From NCBI GenBank assembly GCA_031262485.1, contig JAISHO010000012.1, forward strand, positions 1 through 64,000: DNA of 64,000 bases. The letters run 5' to 3'. The notes under the pieces were generated by a model, which saw only the letters and a list, made by a program, of their open reading frames with translations, did no database searches and was not told the DNA's origin. This document shows, piece by piece, positions 21,353 through 30,608 of the stretch. Within the stretch, counting starts at the first letter, position 1. The number at the start of each line of letters is the position of its first letter. Source of the stretch: Propionibacteriaceae bacterium (GTDB lineage: Bacteria > Actinomycetota > Actinomycetes > Propionibacteriales > Propionibacteriaceae). Position numbers and translations under genes: made by a program.

Positions 21353-22582
21353 TCAGTGGTCTTCCGGCACCCGCATGTTCTTCGGGACGACGGTGATGCC
21401 GCCCTCGGAGACGAAGAAGCCGCGCGCCCGGTCGTGATCGTGGTTGACGCCGATCTCGACGCCCGGGGGAACCTTGACGTTCTTGTCCAAGATGGCGCGA
21501 TGGACGACGGCGCCGCGCCCGACGTCGCAGCCGTGGAAGACGATCGCCTCCTCGACCCGGGCCCACTTGTGGATGTAGCAACCAGGACTGAGGACGGAAC
21601 GGTCGACGTCGCCGCCGGAGATGAGGCAGCCGGAGGAGACGATGGAGTCCTCGGCCGTGCCCCGCAAGACGAACTTGGCGCCTGGCTGCTGGGCCTGGCT
21701 CGTCCAGATCGGCCACTGGTGGTTGTAGAGGTTGAACTCCGGGTCGATCGAGATGAGGTCCATGTGAGCCTCGTGATAGGCGTCGATCGTGCCGACGTCA
21801 CGCCAATAGTTGATGTCTTTCTCCGTGGCGCCGGGGACGCGATTGTCGCGGAAGTCGTAGACGTGGGCGCGCCCGGCTTCGACGTAGGCGGGAATGATGT
21901 TCCCCCCCATGTCGTGACGTGAATTGTTGTCGTCGGCGTCGCTCAGGAGCATGTCGCGGAACGACTGCGTGGTGAAAATGTAGTTGCCCATCGAGGCGTA
22001 GGACTCCTCGGGCGAGCTGGGCAGGCCCGGGGGGTCCTGGGGCTTCTCGAGGAAACGGGCGATCCGGCCCGTCTCATCGGCGTCGATGATGCCGAAGGCG
22101 GAGGCCTGAGAGCGCGGCACCCGGATGCCCGCGACGGTGACGTCGGCGTCGGCGGCGATGTGGGCGTCGAGCATCTGCTCGATGTCCATCCGGTAGATGT
22201 TGTCAGCCCCGAAGACGACGACGTAGTCGGGGTTCTCATCGTTGATGAGGTTCATCGACTGGTAGATGGCGTCGGCGCTGCCTTGGAACCATTGCTTGCC
22301 GGTGCGTTGCTGGGCCGGCACCGTCGTGACGTACTGGTTGAGCAACGGCGACATGCGCCACGTCAGGGAGATGTGACGGTCCAACGAATGAGACTTGTAC
22401 TGCGTCAGAACGGCGATCTTACGAAAACCGGAGTTGACGAGGTTGCTCATGACGAAATCGATGAGCCGGTAGGTTCCCCCGAAAGGGACGGCCGGCTTGG
22501 CCCGGTCAGCGGTGAGCGGCATCAAGCGCTTGCCCTCACCACCTGCCAGGACGATACAGAGAACGTTGGGTCGGACTGCCAT
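21353..22582 (-). CDS. glgC: glucose-1-phosphate adenylyltransferase
   Basis: Makes ADP-glucose for glycogen or maltosyl-donor synthesis. The 409-residue protein has the nucleotidyltransferase motif [23 protein letters not shown] (in two short pieces, residues 14-36), the [12 protein letters not shown] catalytic region, and a C-terminal left-handed beta helix. It is divergent from the ADP-glucose-using synthase with 121 bp between them, so the two likely share a promoter region. Confidence 0.96.
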   Translation of the reverse strand: MAVRPNVLCIVLAGGEGKRLMPLTADRAKPAVPFGGTYRLIDFVMSNLVNSGFRKIAVLTQYKSHSLDRHISLTWRMSPLLNQYVTTVPAQQRTGKQWFQGSADAIYQSMNLINDENPDYVVVFGADNIYRMDIEQMLDAHIAADADVTVAGIRVPRSQASAFGIIDADETGRIARFLEKPQDPPGLPSSPEESYASMGNYIFTTQSFRDMLLSDADDNNSRHDMGGNIIPAYVEAGRAHVYDFRDNRVPGATEKDINYWRDVGTIDAYHEAHMDLISIDPEFNLYNHQWPIWTSQAQQPGAKFVLRGTAEDSIVSSGCLISGGDVDRSVLSPGCYIHKWARVEEAIVFHGCDVGRGAVVHRAILDKNVKVPPGVEIGVNHDHDRARGFFVSEGGITVVPKNMRVPEDH

Positions 22583-22703
22583 ACACAGAAACGTAGGGCC
22601 AATTCAGGCTGGTGACAATCCCCTTCGGCCGCGATTCCGACTCGGCGAGGCTCGCCTGGGAAAGGTGGTTCCCAGCCCGGCCGGGTTATGGCACGATCGA
22701 ACC

Positions 22704-23894
22704 ATGACCATGCGCGTCTCCATCCTCACCCGTGAATATCCTCCCTTCATCTATGGCGGAGCCGGCGTCCATGTCGGCCATCTCGTCACCCATCTGCGCC
22801 CCCACGTCGAGGTCGACGTCCAGTGCATGGGTGAGCCCCGCGAGGGGGCCACGGCCCACCCGGAGACATTCCCGGTCGGCGCCAATCCGGCGCTGCGGGT
22901 GTTCGGCGCCGACATCGACATGGCCGCCAGCGTGCCAGAGGTCGACATCGTCCACTCGCACACCTGGTACGCCAATCTGGCCGGGCTCGTGGCCGGGAAA
23001 TACCGTTCGGTCCCCCACGTCGTCACCTCGCACTCGCTCGAGCCGCACCGCCCCTGGAAAGCGGAACAGTTGGGCGGCGGGTACTACCTCAGCTCCTGGG
23101 CCGAGAAGACGGCCTTCCTCGACGCCACGGCCGTCATCGCCGTCTCCTCCGGGATGCGCCGCGATGTCCTCGCCTCCTACACCGATCTCGATCCCGATCG
23201 GGTCTTCGTCGTGCGCAACGGCATCGACACGACGGAGTTCTACCCTGATCCGCGCCCGGAAGTGCTGACGAAGCTGGGAGTCGATCCGAGCAAACCGCTC
23301 GTCGTCTTCGTCGGGCGGGTGACACGCCAGAAGGGCATCGTCCACCTCGTGCGGGCGGCCCGCCAGTTCGACGCCGGCACCCAACTCCTCCTCTTGGCCG
23401 GCGCGGCCGACACCCCGGAGATCGCCGCCGAGTTCGACGAGGCGATGACGGAGCTCAAAGCGGTGCGCGGCGACGTCTACCATGTCGAAGAGATGTTGCC
23501 CCGCGAGCAAGTCCGCCAGATCATGACCCAGGCCACGGTGTTCGCCTGCCCGTCGGTCTACGAGCCGCTCGGCATCGTCAACCTGGAGGCGATGGCCTGC
23601 GAGACGGCCGTCGTCGCCTCCGCAGTCGGCGGGATCCCCGAGGTCGTCGACGATGGGAAGACGGGCTTGCTCGTCGCCTACGATCCGGCCCAGGCGCAGG
23701 ATCCGGCGGCGATCGAGCAGTTCGAGACCTCCTTCGCCGAGGCTGTCAACCAGTTGACACGCGACGAGCCGCGGGCCGACGCGATGGGCAAAGCGGGGCG
23801 GCGCCGCGCGATCGACGAGTTCTCCTGGGACACGATCGCTCAACAGACCATCGACGTCTACACGAAGGCGATCGAGCTGTATCAGTCACGCTGA
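22704..23894 (+). CDS. glgA: GT4 glycogen synthase / maltose-1-phosphate synthase
   Basis: ADP-glucose-dependent glucosyltransferase of GT-B fold. Residues 7-25 hold REYPPFIYGGAGVHVGHL for the acceptor and donor site, and the C-terminal half has FVGRVTRQKGI and the EPLGIVNLEAMACE motif (E-x7-E). The 396-residue actinobacterial type corresponds to mycobacterial Rv1212c, shown to make maltose-1-phosphate (GlgM), so glgM is an equally fair name. Two in-frame ATGs lie at 22704 and 22710. Confidence 0.92.
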   Translation: MTMRVSILTREYPPFIYGGAGVHVGHLVTHLRPHVEVDVQCMGEPREGATAHPETFPVGANPALRVFGADIDMAASVPEVDIVHSHTWYANLAGLVAGKYRSVPHVVTSHSLEPHRPWKAEQLGGGYYLSSWAEKTAFLDATAVIAVSSGMRRDVLASYTDLDPDRVFVVRNGIDTTEFYPDPRPEVLTKLGVDPSKPLVVFVGRVTRQKGIVHLVRAARQFDAGTQLLLLAGAADTPEIAAEFDEAMTELKAVRGDVYHVEEMLPREQVRQIMTQATVFACPSVYEPLGIVNLEAMACETAVVASAVGGIPEVVDDGKTGLLVAYDPAQAQDPAAIEQFETSFAEAVNQLTRDEPRADAMGKAGRRRAIDEFSWDTIAQQTIDVYTKAIELYQSR

Positions 23895-23906
23895 GCCGCG
23901 CAGACG

Positions 23907-23935
23907 CATCCCCTGCCAGCCGACGGCAGGGGATG
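23907..23935 (+). terminator. intrinsic terminator after glgA
   Basis: An 11-bp perfect stem (CATCCCCTGCC with its complement, 23907-23917 and 23925-23935) and a 7-base loop lie 12 bp after the stop. Confidence 0.75.
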
Positions 23936-24017
23936 GAGTGGTCGGGAAACACTGGATGGCCCGGAACGAGAAGACGGCGTGATCGCTCAGCTTGGTCATC
24001 ACGCGGACGCACGAAAA

Positions 24018-24050
24018 CCCCAGAAGAAACTCAACTAGTCATTGCTGGGG
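24018..24050 (-). terminator. possible terminator after the DUF3117 gene
   Basis: On the minus strand CCCCAG and CTGGGG enclose a long loop and are followed by TTTTCG. Weak because of the 21-base loop. The surrounding 23936-24114 gap holds no other signal I can name. Confidence 0.3.
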
Positions 24051-24114
24051 CTGGGGAGCTCTCAGGGGAAGGCCGCCGCAGGGACGGCCGGGGGTGACGG
24101 TGAATACCGTGTCG

Positions 24115-24288
24115 TCAGTTCGGGGCGACGACGGGCTGGAGGGCGTCGTAGAGGCCGGTGGCCTCATCCATGTTCATCTCGACGACGAGACGACCGCCGC
24201 CATCGACGGGAAAGCGCAAGATGATGTCTCGGCCTTCCTTGGTGACCTCAATCGGCCCATCACCGGTTCGAGGCTTCATCGCTGCCAT
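24115..24288 (-). CDS. DUF3117 small actinobacterial protein
   Basis: A 57-residue protein, MAAMKPRTGDGPIEVTKEGR at the N terminus and ending LQPVVAPN, which matches the highly conserved DUF3117 family found across actinobacteria (Rv1211 in M. tuberculosis). Its function is unknown. The ATG at 24288 falls inside the 3' end of the upstream membrane-protein gene, a 29-bp same-strand overlap in another frame, suggesting coupled expression. Confidence 0.9.
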   Translation of the reverse strand: MAAMKPRTGDGPIEVTKEGRDIILRFPVDGGGRLVVEMNMDEATGLYDALQPVVAPN

Positions 24289-24721
24289 CGTGATTCCTTA
24301 TCTCATCGACGAACTGTGGTCGAGGCCTATTATTCCAGTTCCGGGCGGGCGTTGGCGCCTCATTCTCATCTGCGATTTCATCCGAGGACCGGCGCGCGGC
24401 GCGGGCCGGGATGGGAGTGGCCGGGCCAGCTTCGGATCGGCCGTTCTCGACGCGGCGCCGGCGCTCCCCCACCGGGCGGGCGTCGGCCAACTGGGCGGCG
24501 AGACGATCGATGAGGTCGTCGACCTGATCCATGGCGTAACCACGGGGGGTGACGGCGAACTTGACCGCCTCGAGGTCAGCCGAGGTCAGCGGGCCGTCGG
24601 GCAGGACGGGAGCGGGCCGGTCGGCTTTCGGGGCCGGCGCCATCTGGCCCAAACGGCCGGTCGACGCCACCGCCGCGACGCCGAAAGCGATGATCGCGAG
24701 GATGGCGAGGAACCATTCCAT
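24260..24721 (-). CDS. single-pass membrane protein with DivIVA-type segment
   Basis: A 153-residue protein. Residues 1-20 form one membrane helix, a short linker follows, and about 50-85 carry LTSADLEAVKFAVTPRGYAM plus DQVDDLIDRLAAQL, the pattern of a DivIVA/Wag31 N-terminal motif. The polar tail is rich in Arg, Glu and Pro. The ATG at 24721 puts the helix at the N terminus; a longer frame into the LOG gene is not supported. A relative (Rv1209) sits at the same place in mycobacteria. A polar-growth or cell-wall localisation role is inferred. Confidence 0.8.
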   Translation of the reverse strand: MEWFLAILAIIAFGVAAVASTGRLGQMAPAPKADRPAPVLPDGPLTSADLEAVKFAVTPRGYAMDQVDDLIDRLAAQLADARPVGERRRRVENGRSEAGPATPIPARAARRSSDEIADENEAPTPARNWNNRPRPQFVDEIRNHDGSDEASNR

Positions 24722-24731
24722 GATGTCTCCT

Positions 24732-25484
24732 TCAGACCTGCTCGGTCGGCGCCGCGGCCGGCGAGGTGACGATCCGGATGACCTCGTCGATGTCGTCGGT
24801 GATCGGGATGGCGTCGACGTCGATCGGGGCGATATAGCCGTGGCCCAGGACTTGCTCACGCAGCCAGTCGATGAGGCCGGTCCAATACTCGCAGCCGACG
24901 AGAACGATGGGGAACTTCACCACCTTGCCCGTCTGGGCGAGGGTGAGGGCTTCGAAGAGTTCGTCGAAGGTGCCGAACCCGCCAGGCATGACGACGAAAC
25001 CCTGGGAATACTTGAGGAACATCGTCTTGCGGGCGAAGAAATAGCGGAAGTTGATGCCGAGCGTGACGTGCTTGTTCATCTTCTGCTCGAAGGGCAACTC
25101 GATGCCGAGGCCGACGGAGACTCCGCCCGCCTTCCTGGCGCCCTTGTTGGCCGCTTCCATGACACCGGGCCCACCGCCGGTGATGACAGTGAAACCAGAT
25201 TCGACGAGCCGGGCGCCGACTTGCTCGGCGAAAGCGTAATGGGGATGATCGCGCTTGGTGCGGGCCGATCCGAAGACGGAGATGGCCGGGCCGAGATCGG
25301 CCAGCGTCTCGAATCCTTCGACGAATTCTGATTGCATCCGCATGACGCGCCAGGCGTCGGTCTGTCGCCAGTTCTTATCCGTCTCGAGGAAGCGTTGGTC
25401 GCTCGTGACGGCGCCTTCCTCGGGGACGCGGCGGAACACGGCGCCCTGTTCGATCAGCTGGTAATCCTTCTTTGTCTTTCCCAC
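24732..25484 (-). CDS. LOG family protein (cytokinin riboside 5'-monophosphate phosphoribohydrolase-like)
   Basis: A 250-residue protein of the TIGR00730/LOG Rossmann family that cleaves nucleoside 5'-monophosphates to base and ribose-5-phosphate. It has the signature GGGPGVMEAANKGA near 118-131 and PGGFGTFDELFE near 180-191 with the catalytic Arg/Glu surroundings. The start is a GTG at 25484. The physiological substrate in bacteria is often unknown; it could be nucleotide salvage. It lies 10 bp upstream of the DivIVA-like gene. Confidence 0.88.
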   Translation of the reverse strand: MGKTKKDYQLIEQGAVFRRVPEEGAVTSDQRFLETDKNWRQTDAWRVMRMQSEFVEGFETLADLGPAISVFGSARTKRDHPHYAFAEQVGARLVESGFTVITGGGPGVMEAANKGARKAGGVSVGLGIELPFEQKMNKHVTLGINFRYFFARKTMFLKYSQGFVVMPGGFGTFDELFEALTLAQTGKVVKFPIVLVGCEYWTGLIDWLREQVLGHGYIAPIDVDAIPITDDIDEVIRIVTSPAAAPTEQV

Positions 25485-25605
25485 AAGCTCAGCCTACCGG
25501 TTTCCCCCACGGCGGCGAGCACCGGGCGGCGCCGCCGCTGTCGGTCGGCCTCGGCCTCGACGGACGGCGCGGGCTGGGAGTCTCACAGCGCTCCGCTTCG
25601 CCGGC

Positions 25606-26691
25606 TCACAACCAGTGAGCGAGCCGGTCGTAACAGTCGTGGATCTGGGTCAGGGGGACGGCTTCATCATCGGCATGGGCGAGGTTGGGGTCGCCGGGGC
25701 CGTAGTTGAGGGCGGGGATCCCCCAGGCGGCGAAACGGGCGACGTCCGTCCACCCCAGTTTCGGCCCGACGGGGACGGCCAGGGCAGCGACGAGATCCTG
25801 GGCCAGCGGGTCGCCCAATCGGGGCGGGGCGGCCGGGGAACGATCGGTCAGCACGACCTCGGCGACGACGCCGTCGGTTCCCGTCTCGGCGATCATGGCG
25901 CGCAACTTGCCCTCCGCCTCGTCGAGGGTTTTGTCCGGGGCGAAGCGGTAGTTGATCGTCAGCGAGCAGCGGTCGGGGATGACGTTCGTCGCCACCCCTC
26001 CCTCGATGAGGACGGCGTTGAGGCCCTCCCGGTACTCGAGCCCGTCGACGACGACAGTGGCCGAGGCGTGGTCGCGTAGCCGGGTGAGCAAGCCGGCCAT
26101 GGCGTGGATGGCGTTGACGCCGTGCCAGGAGCGGGCCGAGTGGGCGGCCCGGCCGTGGGTCGTGACGACGGCGCGGAGCGATCCTTGACACCCGGCTTCG
26201 ACGGTTCCAGCGGTCGGCTCCATGAGGATGGCGAGGTCGGCCTCGAGGAGGGCGAGGTGATGGAGTTCGAGGCGGCCGAGCCCGTTCTCGTCGGCGGAGA
26301 CCTCCTCGTGATCGTAGAAAACCCACGTTAAGTCGTGCCGGGGGTCGTCGAGGGCGGCGGCCAGCGCCAGTTGGACGGCCACACCGCCTTTCATATCGAC
26401 GGTCCCCCGACCGACGAGGACGTCGATCCCGCCGCGGTTCTCCCTCCGACTAGGGAGGTTGCCAGCCACCGGCACGGTGTCGAGGTGCCCGGCGATGAGC
26501 ACCCTCTGGGGGCGGCCAAGTTCGGTGTGAGCGATGAGAGCGTCTCCGTCGCGGATGACGCTCAGGTGCTCGCATCTCCGGAGGGCGGCTTCGACTTCAT
26601 GGGCGAGGGCGGCCTCGTGGCCGCTGACGGATTCGATGTCGACGAGGGCGGTGACGAGGTCGTCGAGCAGGCCGGTCGCGTTCACTGTCAT
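25606..26691 (-). CDS. dapE: succinyl-diaminopimelate desuccinylase
   Basis: Zinc M20 hydrolase releasing LL-diaminopimelate from its N-succinyl form. Metal-site motifs are present: GHLDTVPV, GRGTVDMKGGVA (the bridging Asp), DHEEVSADENG (catalytic Glu) and a C-terminal His region. The 361-residue start is ATG at 26691 (MTVNATGLL). It is divergent from dapD with only 22 bp between start codons, so both promoters must overlap coding sequence or lie inside the partner gene. Confidence 0.94.
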   Translation of the reverse strand: MTVNATGLLDDLVTALVDIESVSGHEAALAHEVEAALRRCEHLSVIRDGDALIAHTELGRPQRVLIAGHLDTVPVAGNLPSRRENRGGIDVLVGRGTVDMKGGVAVQLALAAALDDPRHDLTWVFYDHEEVSADENGLGRLELHHLALLEADLAILMEPTAGTVEAGCQGSLRAVVTTHGRAAHSARSWHGVNAIHAMAGLLTRLRDHASATVVVDGLEYREGLNAVLIEGGVATNVIPDRCSLTINYRFAPDKTLDEAEGKLRAMIAETGTDGVVAEVVLTDRSPAAPPRLGDPLAQDLVAALAVPVGPKLGWTDVARFAAWGIPALNYGPGDPNLAHADDEAVPLTQIHDCYDRLAHWL

Positions 26692-26713
26692 AGAGACACA
26701 GTAATGTGAGCCC

Positions 26714-27631
26714 ATGGTCACACGACAGGCGTCCGGGTGGGGTTTGGCGACCGTCCACGAATCCGCTGGCATCCTTGATTGTTGGTATCCGTCACCCCGT
26801 CTGGGCACGGACGCCGGGGCGCCCCCGGTCGGGCTCTCATCGGTCGACGACCGGGCCCGCCGGATCGCCGTCGAACTCCATCGCGTCGAGATCGACCTCG
26901 ACGTCCCCCCGGCCGATGTGCTGGACGCCTATCTGCGCCTGCACCTGCTCAGTTGGCGTTTGGCCGAGCCGCGCAGCATCAATCTCGACGGGATCTTCGA
27001 CGTTCTGCCGACGGTCGTGTGGACATCCGTCGGGCCGTGCGCCGCCGCCGGTTTCGAAGCCACCCGGTGGCGTTTGGCGAGCGAACGCGGGCACATCGCC
27101 GTCTACAGCGTCGACAAGTTCCCGCGCATGGTCGATTACGTCGTGCCCTCCGGGGTGCGGATCGCCGACGCCGACCGTGTCCGCCTCGGGGCCCATTTGG
27201 CCGAAGGGACAACGGTCATGCATGAGGGCTTCGTCAATTTCAACGCCGGCACGTTGGGGCCGTCGATGGTCGAGGGACGGATCTCGGCCGGGGTCGTGGT
27301 CGGCCCGGACAGCGACATCGGCGGAGGCGCCTCGATCATGGGCACGCTCTCCGGAGGTGGAAGCGAAGTCATCTCCATCGGGGCGCGCTGCCTGTTGGGC
27401 GCGGAATCCGGGATCGGCATCTCACTGGGCGACGATTGCGTCGTCGAAGCCGGGCTCTATGTCACCGCCGGCGCGAAGATCACCTTGCCTGATGGGTCGG
27501 TTGTCAAGGGGAAAGAGTTGTCGGGGCAGTCGAACTGGCTGTATCTGCGTGATTCGGTGAGCGGGGCGATCCTGGCCCGCCCGTATCAGCCCTCGTCCGA
27601 GCGTCTCAATCCCATTCTGCACAAGAACTGA
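26714..27631 (+). CDS. dapD: tetrahydrodipicolinate N-succinyltransferase (actinobacterial type)
   Basis: Adds succinyl from succinyl-CoA to tetrahydrodipicolinate. The 305-residue protein aligns from its first residues with mycobacterial DapD as I remember it: an N-terminal domain, then a left-handed beta-helix with [39 protein letters not shown] and [14 protein letters not shown]. Together with dapA and dapE it defines the succinylase route to meso-diaminopimelate. Confidence 0.95.
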   Translation: MVTRQASGWGLATVHESAGILDCWYPSPRLGTDAGAPPVGLSSVDDRARRIAVELHRVEIDLDVPPADVLDAYLRLHLLSWRLAEPRSINLDGIFDVLPTVVWTSVGPCAAAGFEATRWRLASERGHIAVYSVDKFPRMVDYVVPSGVRIADADRVRLGAHLAEGTTVMHEGFVNFNAGTLGPSMVEGRISAGVVVGPDSDIGGGASIMGTLSGGGSEVISIGARCLLGAESGIGISLGDDCVVEAGLYVTAGAKITLPDGSVVKGKELSGQSNWLYLRDSVSGAILARPYQPSSERLNPILHKN

Positions 27632-27678
27632 GGGCGGTCTCGGGCCGGGGCGCGCCGAGACACAAGGGAAGGGGTTCG

Positions 27679-28581
27679 ATGGCTGAGTCACGGCGCAGTT
27701 CCACCGGGCTCGCCCTCGTGGCGATTCTGGTCGGGGTGGCCGTCCTCATCGCTTTCGCGTATTCGGTGGTGCGGTGGTATCGGGATCAGACGGACTACGT
27801 CGACTCCTCCTCGGGGCCGGGCTGTCTCGCCACCGTCGACGGCGAGGAGGCGACGTTGACGTTGGAGCAATCGCCCAACGCCGCCATCATCGCGGGGACG
27901 TCGGTCGGGCGCTGGTTGGCTCCGCGGGCCGCCTCGATCGGTTTGACGACGGCGTTCCAGGAATCCGGCATCCGAAACATCGATTACGGCGATCGTGATT
28001 CGGTCGGGTTGTTCCAGCAACGTCCGTCGCAGGGCTGGGGCACGGTCGAGGAGATCATGGATCCGCACTATGCGACGAATGCGTTTTACAACGTCATGGT
28101 GACGATCCCGGGGTGGGAATCGGCTGATCTCGGCGACATCGCCCAAGAGGTTCAGCGCAGCGGTTTCCCCGACGCCTACGACAAGCATGTCTCGACCGCC
28201 CGTCTGCTGGCCAGCGCCCTGGTCGGGCAGACTCCGGCGGCGTTGTCGTGTGTCACCGATGAGACGCCGGAGCCCGATCCTCAGACGCTCATCAACCAGA
28301 TCGGATGGACATACAGTTCGCGGGCCGTTTTGACCGACACCGTCCTGCCCGACGAAGCGAGCGGGTCGACGGCGACCATCCTGCGCTACGAGACGGACGC
28401 GGAGGCGACGGCTTGGTCGGTGGCCGCTTTCGCCCAGAGTTGGGTCTGCCTCGGGGTGACGAAGGTCGAGGTCGGCGGCGCTGTGTGGTCGCACGCATCG
28501 GGCTCTTACGCCCCCTGGGATCTCGGCGACGGCACGAGCGAGGTTCCGGCGACGACGATCGCGATCACCGTCGGAGCCTAG
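27679..28581 (+). CDS. membrane-anchored lysozyme-fold protein
   Basis: A 300-residue protein often mislabelled a heavy-metal transporter. One N-terminal helix (about 10-32) anchors an extracellular domain resembling a transglycosylase core: TTAFQESGIRNIDYGD with a candidate catalytic Glu, then DSVGLFQQRPSQGWG, a motif of lysozyme-like folds. The C-terminal third (from about 200) is a separate beta-rich domain. Peptidoglycan cleavage is plausible but unproven. It is separated by 47 bp from dapD and may be co-transcribed. Confidence 0.75.
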   Translation: MAESRRSSTGLALVAILVGVAVLIAFAYSVVRWYRDQTDYVDSSSGPGCLATVDGEEATLTLEQSPNAAIIAGTSVGRWLAPRAASIGLTTAFQESGIRNIDYGDRDSVGLFQQRPSQGWGTVEEIMDPHYATNAFYNVMVTIPGWESADLGDIAQEVQRSGFPDAYDKHVSTARLLASALVGQTPAALSCVTDETPEPDPQTLINQIGWTYSSRAVLTDTVLPDEASGSTATILRYETDAEATAWSVAAFAQSWVCLGVTKVEVGGAVWSHASGSYAPWDLGDGTSEVPATTIAITVGA

Positions 28582-28627
28582 GAAGGTTTTCCCGTTGATT
28601 GCGCTGAAGTCGCGAGCCGGGAAAGCT

Positions 28628-29416
28628 TCAGGCGGTGAGCGAGGAACGTTCCTCGACGGCGAAGCTGGGGAGGGTTTCCGGTGGCACGGACAAAGGGCGA
28701 GCTGGGACTCCGGCGACCGTCGTGAACGCGGGGACGGCTTCGAGCACGACGCTTCCGGCGCCGACCCGGGCCCCTTCGCCGATGGTGATATTGCCGAGGA
28801 TTTTGGCGCCGGCGCCGATCATGACACCACGCCCGATCTTGGGGTGACGATCGCCGCCGACTTTGCCGGTGCCGCCGAGGGTGACGGCGTGGAGAAGGGA
28901 GACGTCGTCGCCGACGACAGCGGTTTCTCCGATGACGACTCCGGTGGCGTGGTCGAGGAGGATGCCCTGGCCGATCCGGGCGCCGGGATGGATGTCGACG
29001 CCGAAGACCTCGGACATCCGGCTTTGCAACCACAGGGCGAGGGCTTGGCGATGGGTTTTCCAATAGAAGTGGGCCACCCGGTGAGCCTGGAGGGCGTGGA
29101 ATCCCTTGAAGTACAGCAACGGGGTGGAGTAACCCCGGGAGGCCGGGTCACGGCTGAGAACGGCCCGCAAATCCTCTCTCACGGCCGGCGCGATCGTGGG
29201 ATCGGCGGCGATCGCTCCGGCGACGAGGTCGCGCAAGGTCAAGGAGCTGATGGTGTCGGAGCCGAGTTTGCCGGAGAGGATGAAGCTGAGCGCGTCTTCG
29301 AGGCGCTCGTGGGAGAGGATCACCGTGTGGAGGAAGCTGGCCAGCGCCGGCTCCCGCTTGGCGTCGGCTGAGGCCTCCGCCCGGATGCGCTTCCAGATAT
29401 CGTCCCGTTCCGCCAC
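28628..29416 (-). CDS. cysE: serine O-acetyltransferase
   Basis: Makes O-acetylserine for cysteine synthesis. The 262-residue protein has an all-helical N-terminal domain and a hexapeptide-repeat C-terminal beta helix with the family stretch VDIHPGARIGQGILLDHATG (about 148-167) and VSLLHAVTLGGTGK. The start is taken as the GTG at 29416 (VAERDDIW), which gives the usual N terminus; the frame stays open to 29530. No cysK is adjacent. Confidence 0.92.
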   Translation of the reverse strand: MAERDDIWKRIRAEASADAKREPALASFLHTVILSHERLEDALSFILSGKLGSDTISSLTLRDLVAGAIAADPTIAPAVREDLRAVLSRDPASRGYSTPLLYFKGFHALQAHRVAHFYWKTHRQALALWLQSRMSEVFGVDIHPGARIGQGILLDHATGVVIGETAVVGDDVSLLHAVTLGGTGKVGGDRHPKIGRGVMIGAGAKILGNITIGEGARVGAGSVVLEAVPAFTTVAGVPARPLSVPPETLPSFAVEERSSLTA

Positions 29417-29536
29417 GACGCTGAGCTTACAGCGGTGTGAGCGTGACGTGGGATGTGGGGCGCCAGGTGGAAGGTGATGGTGGAATGGCGGATCGAAACC
29501 GCTTGCGACGCCGCCATTGGCCCCGGACACGACAAG

Positions 29537-29609
29537 CTCCCCCGCCTGGACTCGAACCAGGAACCCTCTGATTAACAGTCAGATGCTCTGCCAATTGAGC
29601 TACAGGGGA
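29537..29609 (-). tRNA. tRNA-Asn (anticodon GTT)
   Basis: Cloverleaf on the minus strand: acceptor TCCCCTG pairs with CGGGGGA, then a G discriminator; the anticodon loop CTGTTAA lies between TCTGA and TCAGA; the T-loop is GGTTCGAGTCC. There is no encoded CCA. Confidence 0.97.
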
Positions 29610-29614
29610 AAGCT

Positions 29615-29791
29615 GCGATCTGACAGTAGCAGATCGCACCAATTTTGTCGCGGCGGGAGAAGACCCGCCACAAGGCGCCCCGTCGGTGTGGAGCCATCAT
29701 CGACCGACGAGCTTGGACGCTGCCGAAGAATCACTTCGGCAGCCCCTCATTTTGTGTTTGGGCCGCCCTGTGTGGGGGGCGGCCCAAACAC
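29615..29791. terminator. three hairpins between PadR and tRNA-Asn
   Basis: Perfect stems at 29615-29622/29630-29637 (8 bp), 29719-29728/29734-29743 (10 bp, followed on the plus strand by CCCTCATTTT) and 29754-29768/29777-29791 (15 bp). They separate the PadR gene from the tRNA on the same strand and may act as terminators or processing sites. None has a clean U-tract in the minus direction. The rest of the 204-bp gap holds nothing else. Confidence 0.5.
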
Positions 29792-29813
29792 GGTGGGGTA
29801 GTGAAGGCGGGCG

Positions 29814-30590
29814 TCACTCAGCTGAGTGATCGTCCGCGGACGTATCGGAGGAACCGGTGGGTTCGAAACCCTCCGGCGTCTCGTCGGCGGAGAATTCCGT
29901 CTCCTCGTCGACGGTGAAGGGAGCATCGACGACGACCTCATCGTCAGCCATAGCGTCATCTGCCGCTTGGCTCGGCTCTTCGCCCGCCAAGACGGAGCTG
30001 ATGCTGCGACGCAGCCCGGCGACTAGTTCGGTGAGGATCGACAGTTGAACGCCGACGGCGGAGGCGGCGGCCGTGCGCACGACCTGGCCCAACTGATGGA
30101 ACTCGCGGTAGAGCGCGTCGATCTCAGCTTGATTGGCGGCCTTGAGGCTGTGCTCGGCCCAGGGCTCCTGCTTGATCGCCGAAGCGGCTTCCTTGCCCTC
30201 GTTCGTCAACTGGAAGACCCGCTGGCCATCGGCGTCGGCCTGCTCGATGAGCCCTTCGCGCGTCAACTGGCTGAGAGCCGGGTAGACGGCTCCGGCGCTC
30301 GGCGCCCAGGCCCCCATGGTGCGCTCGGCCAACTCGGCCATGATCTGATAGCCGTTGCGATCGCGCTCGGCGAGGAGGAAGAGGATCGATTCGCGCAGTT
30401 GCCCCCGACGAGCACGGCCCTGTTGACGACCAGCACGTCCCCGGCCGCGCGGGCGCAGCGGCGGAATGGGGCCAGCCCACGGAGCCTGCGGCGGGGCCTG
30501 AGGATCGCTCTGAGGGCCCGGAGCCGGAGCGAAACCACGGCCTGCTGCGGCCGGACGAGGACGGTAATAGTAGTAGGGATACACCCGCAC
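29814..30590 (-). CDS. PadR family transcriptional regulator
   Basis: Predicted winged-helix repressor, 258 residues. The PadR domain spans about 60-145 (LRESILFLLAERDRNGYQIMAELAER, quoted here only as family-like, then GAVYPALSQLTREGLIE), followed by a dimerising helical part. The first 60 residues are unusual: Tyr/Pro-rich then Arg/Gly-rich; the last 50 are acidic (Asp/Glu). The start is GTG at 30590 with AAGGAG upstream. A near-perfect palindrome lies 19 bp upstream, typical of autoregulation. No efflux gene is adjacent. Confidence 0.88.
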   Translation of the reverse strand: MRVYPYYYYRPRPAAAGRGFAPAPGPQSDPQAPPQAPWAGPIPPLRPRGRGRAGRQQGRARRGQLRESILFLLAERDRNGYQIMAELAERTMGAWAPSAGAVYPALSQLTREGLIEQADADGQRVFQLTNEGKEAASAIKQEPWAEHSLKAANQAEIDALYREFHQLGQVVRTAAASAVGVQLSILTELVAGLRRSISSVLAGEEPSQAADDAMADDEVVVDAPFTVDEETEFSADETPEGFEPTGSSDTSADDHSAE

Positions 30591-30608
30591 TCCTTCTCTT
30601 CCAACTAA

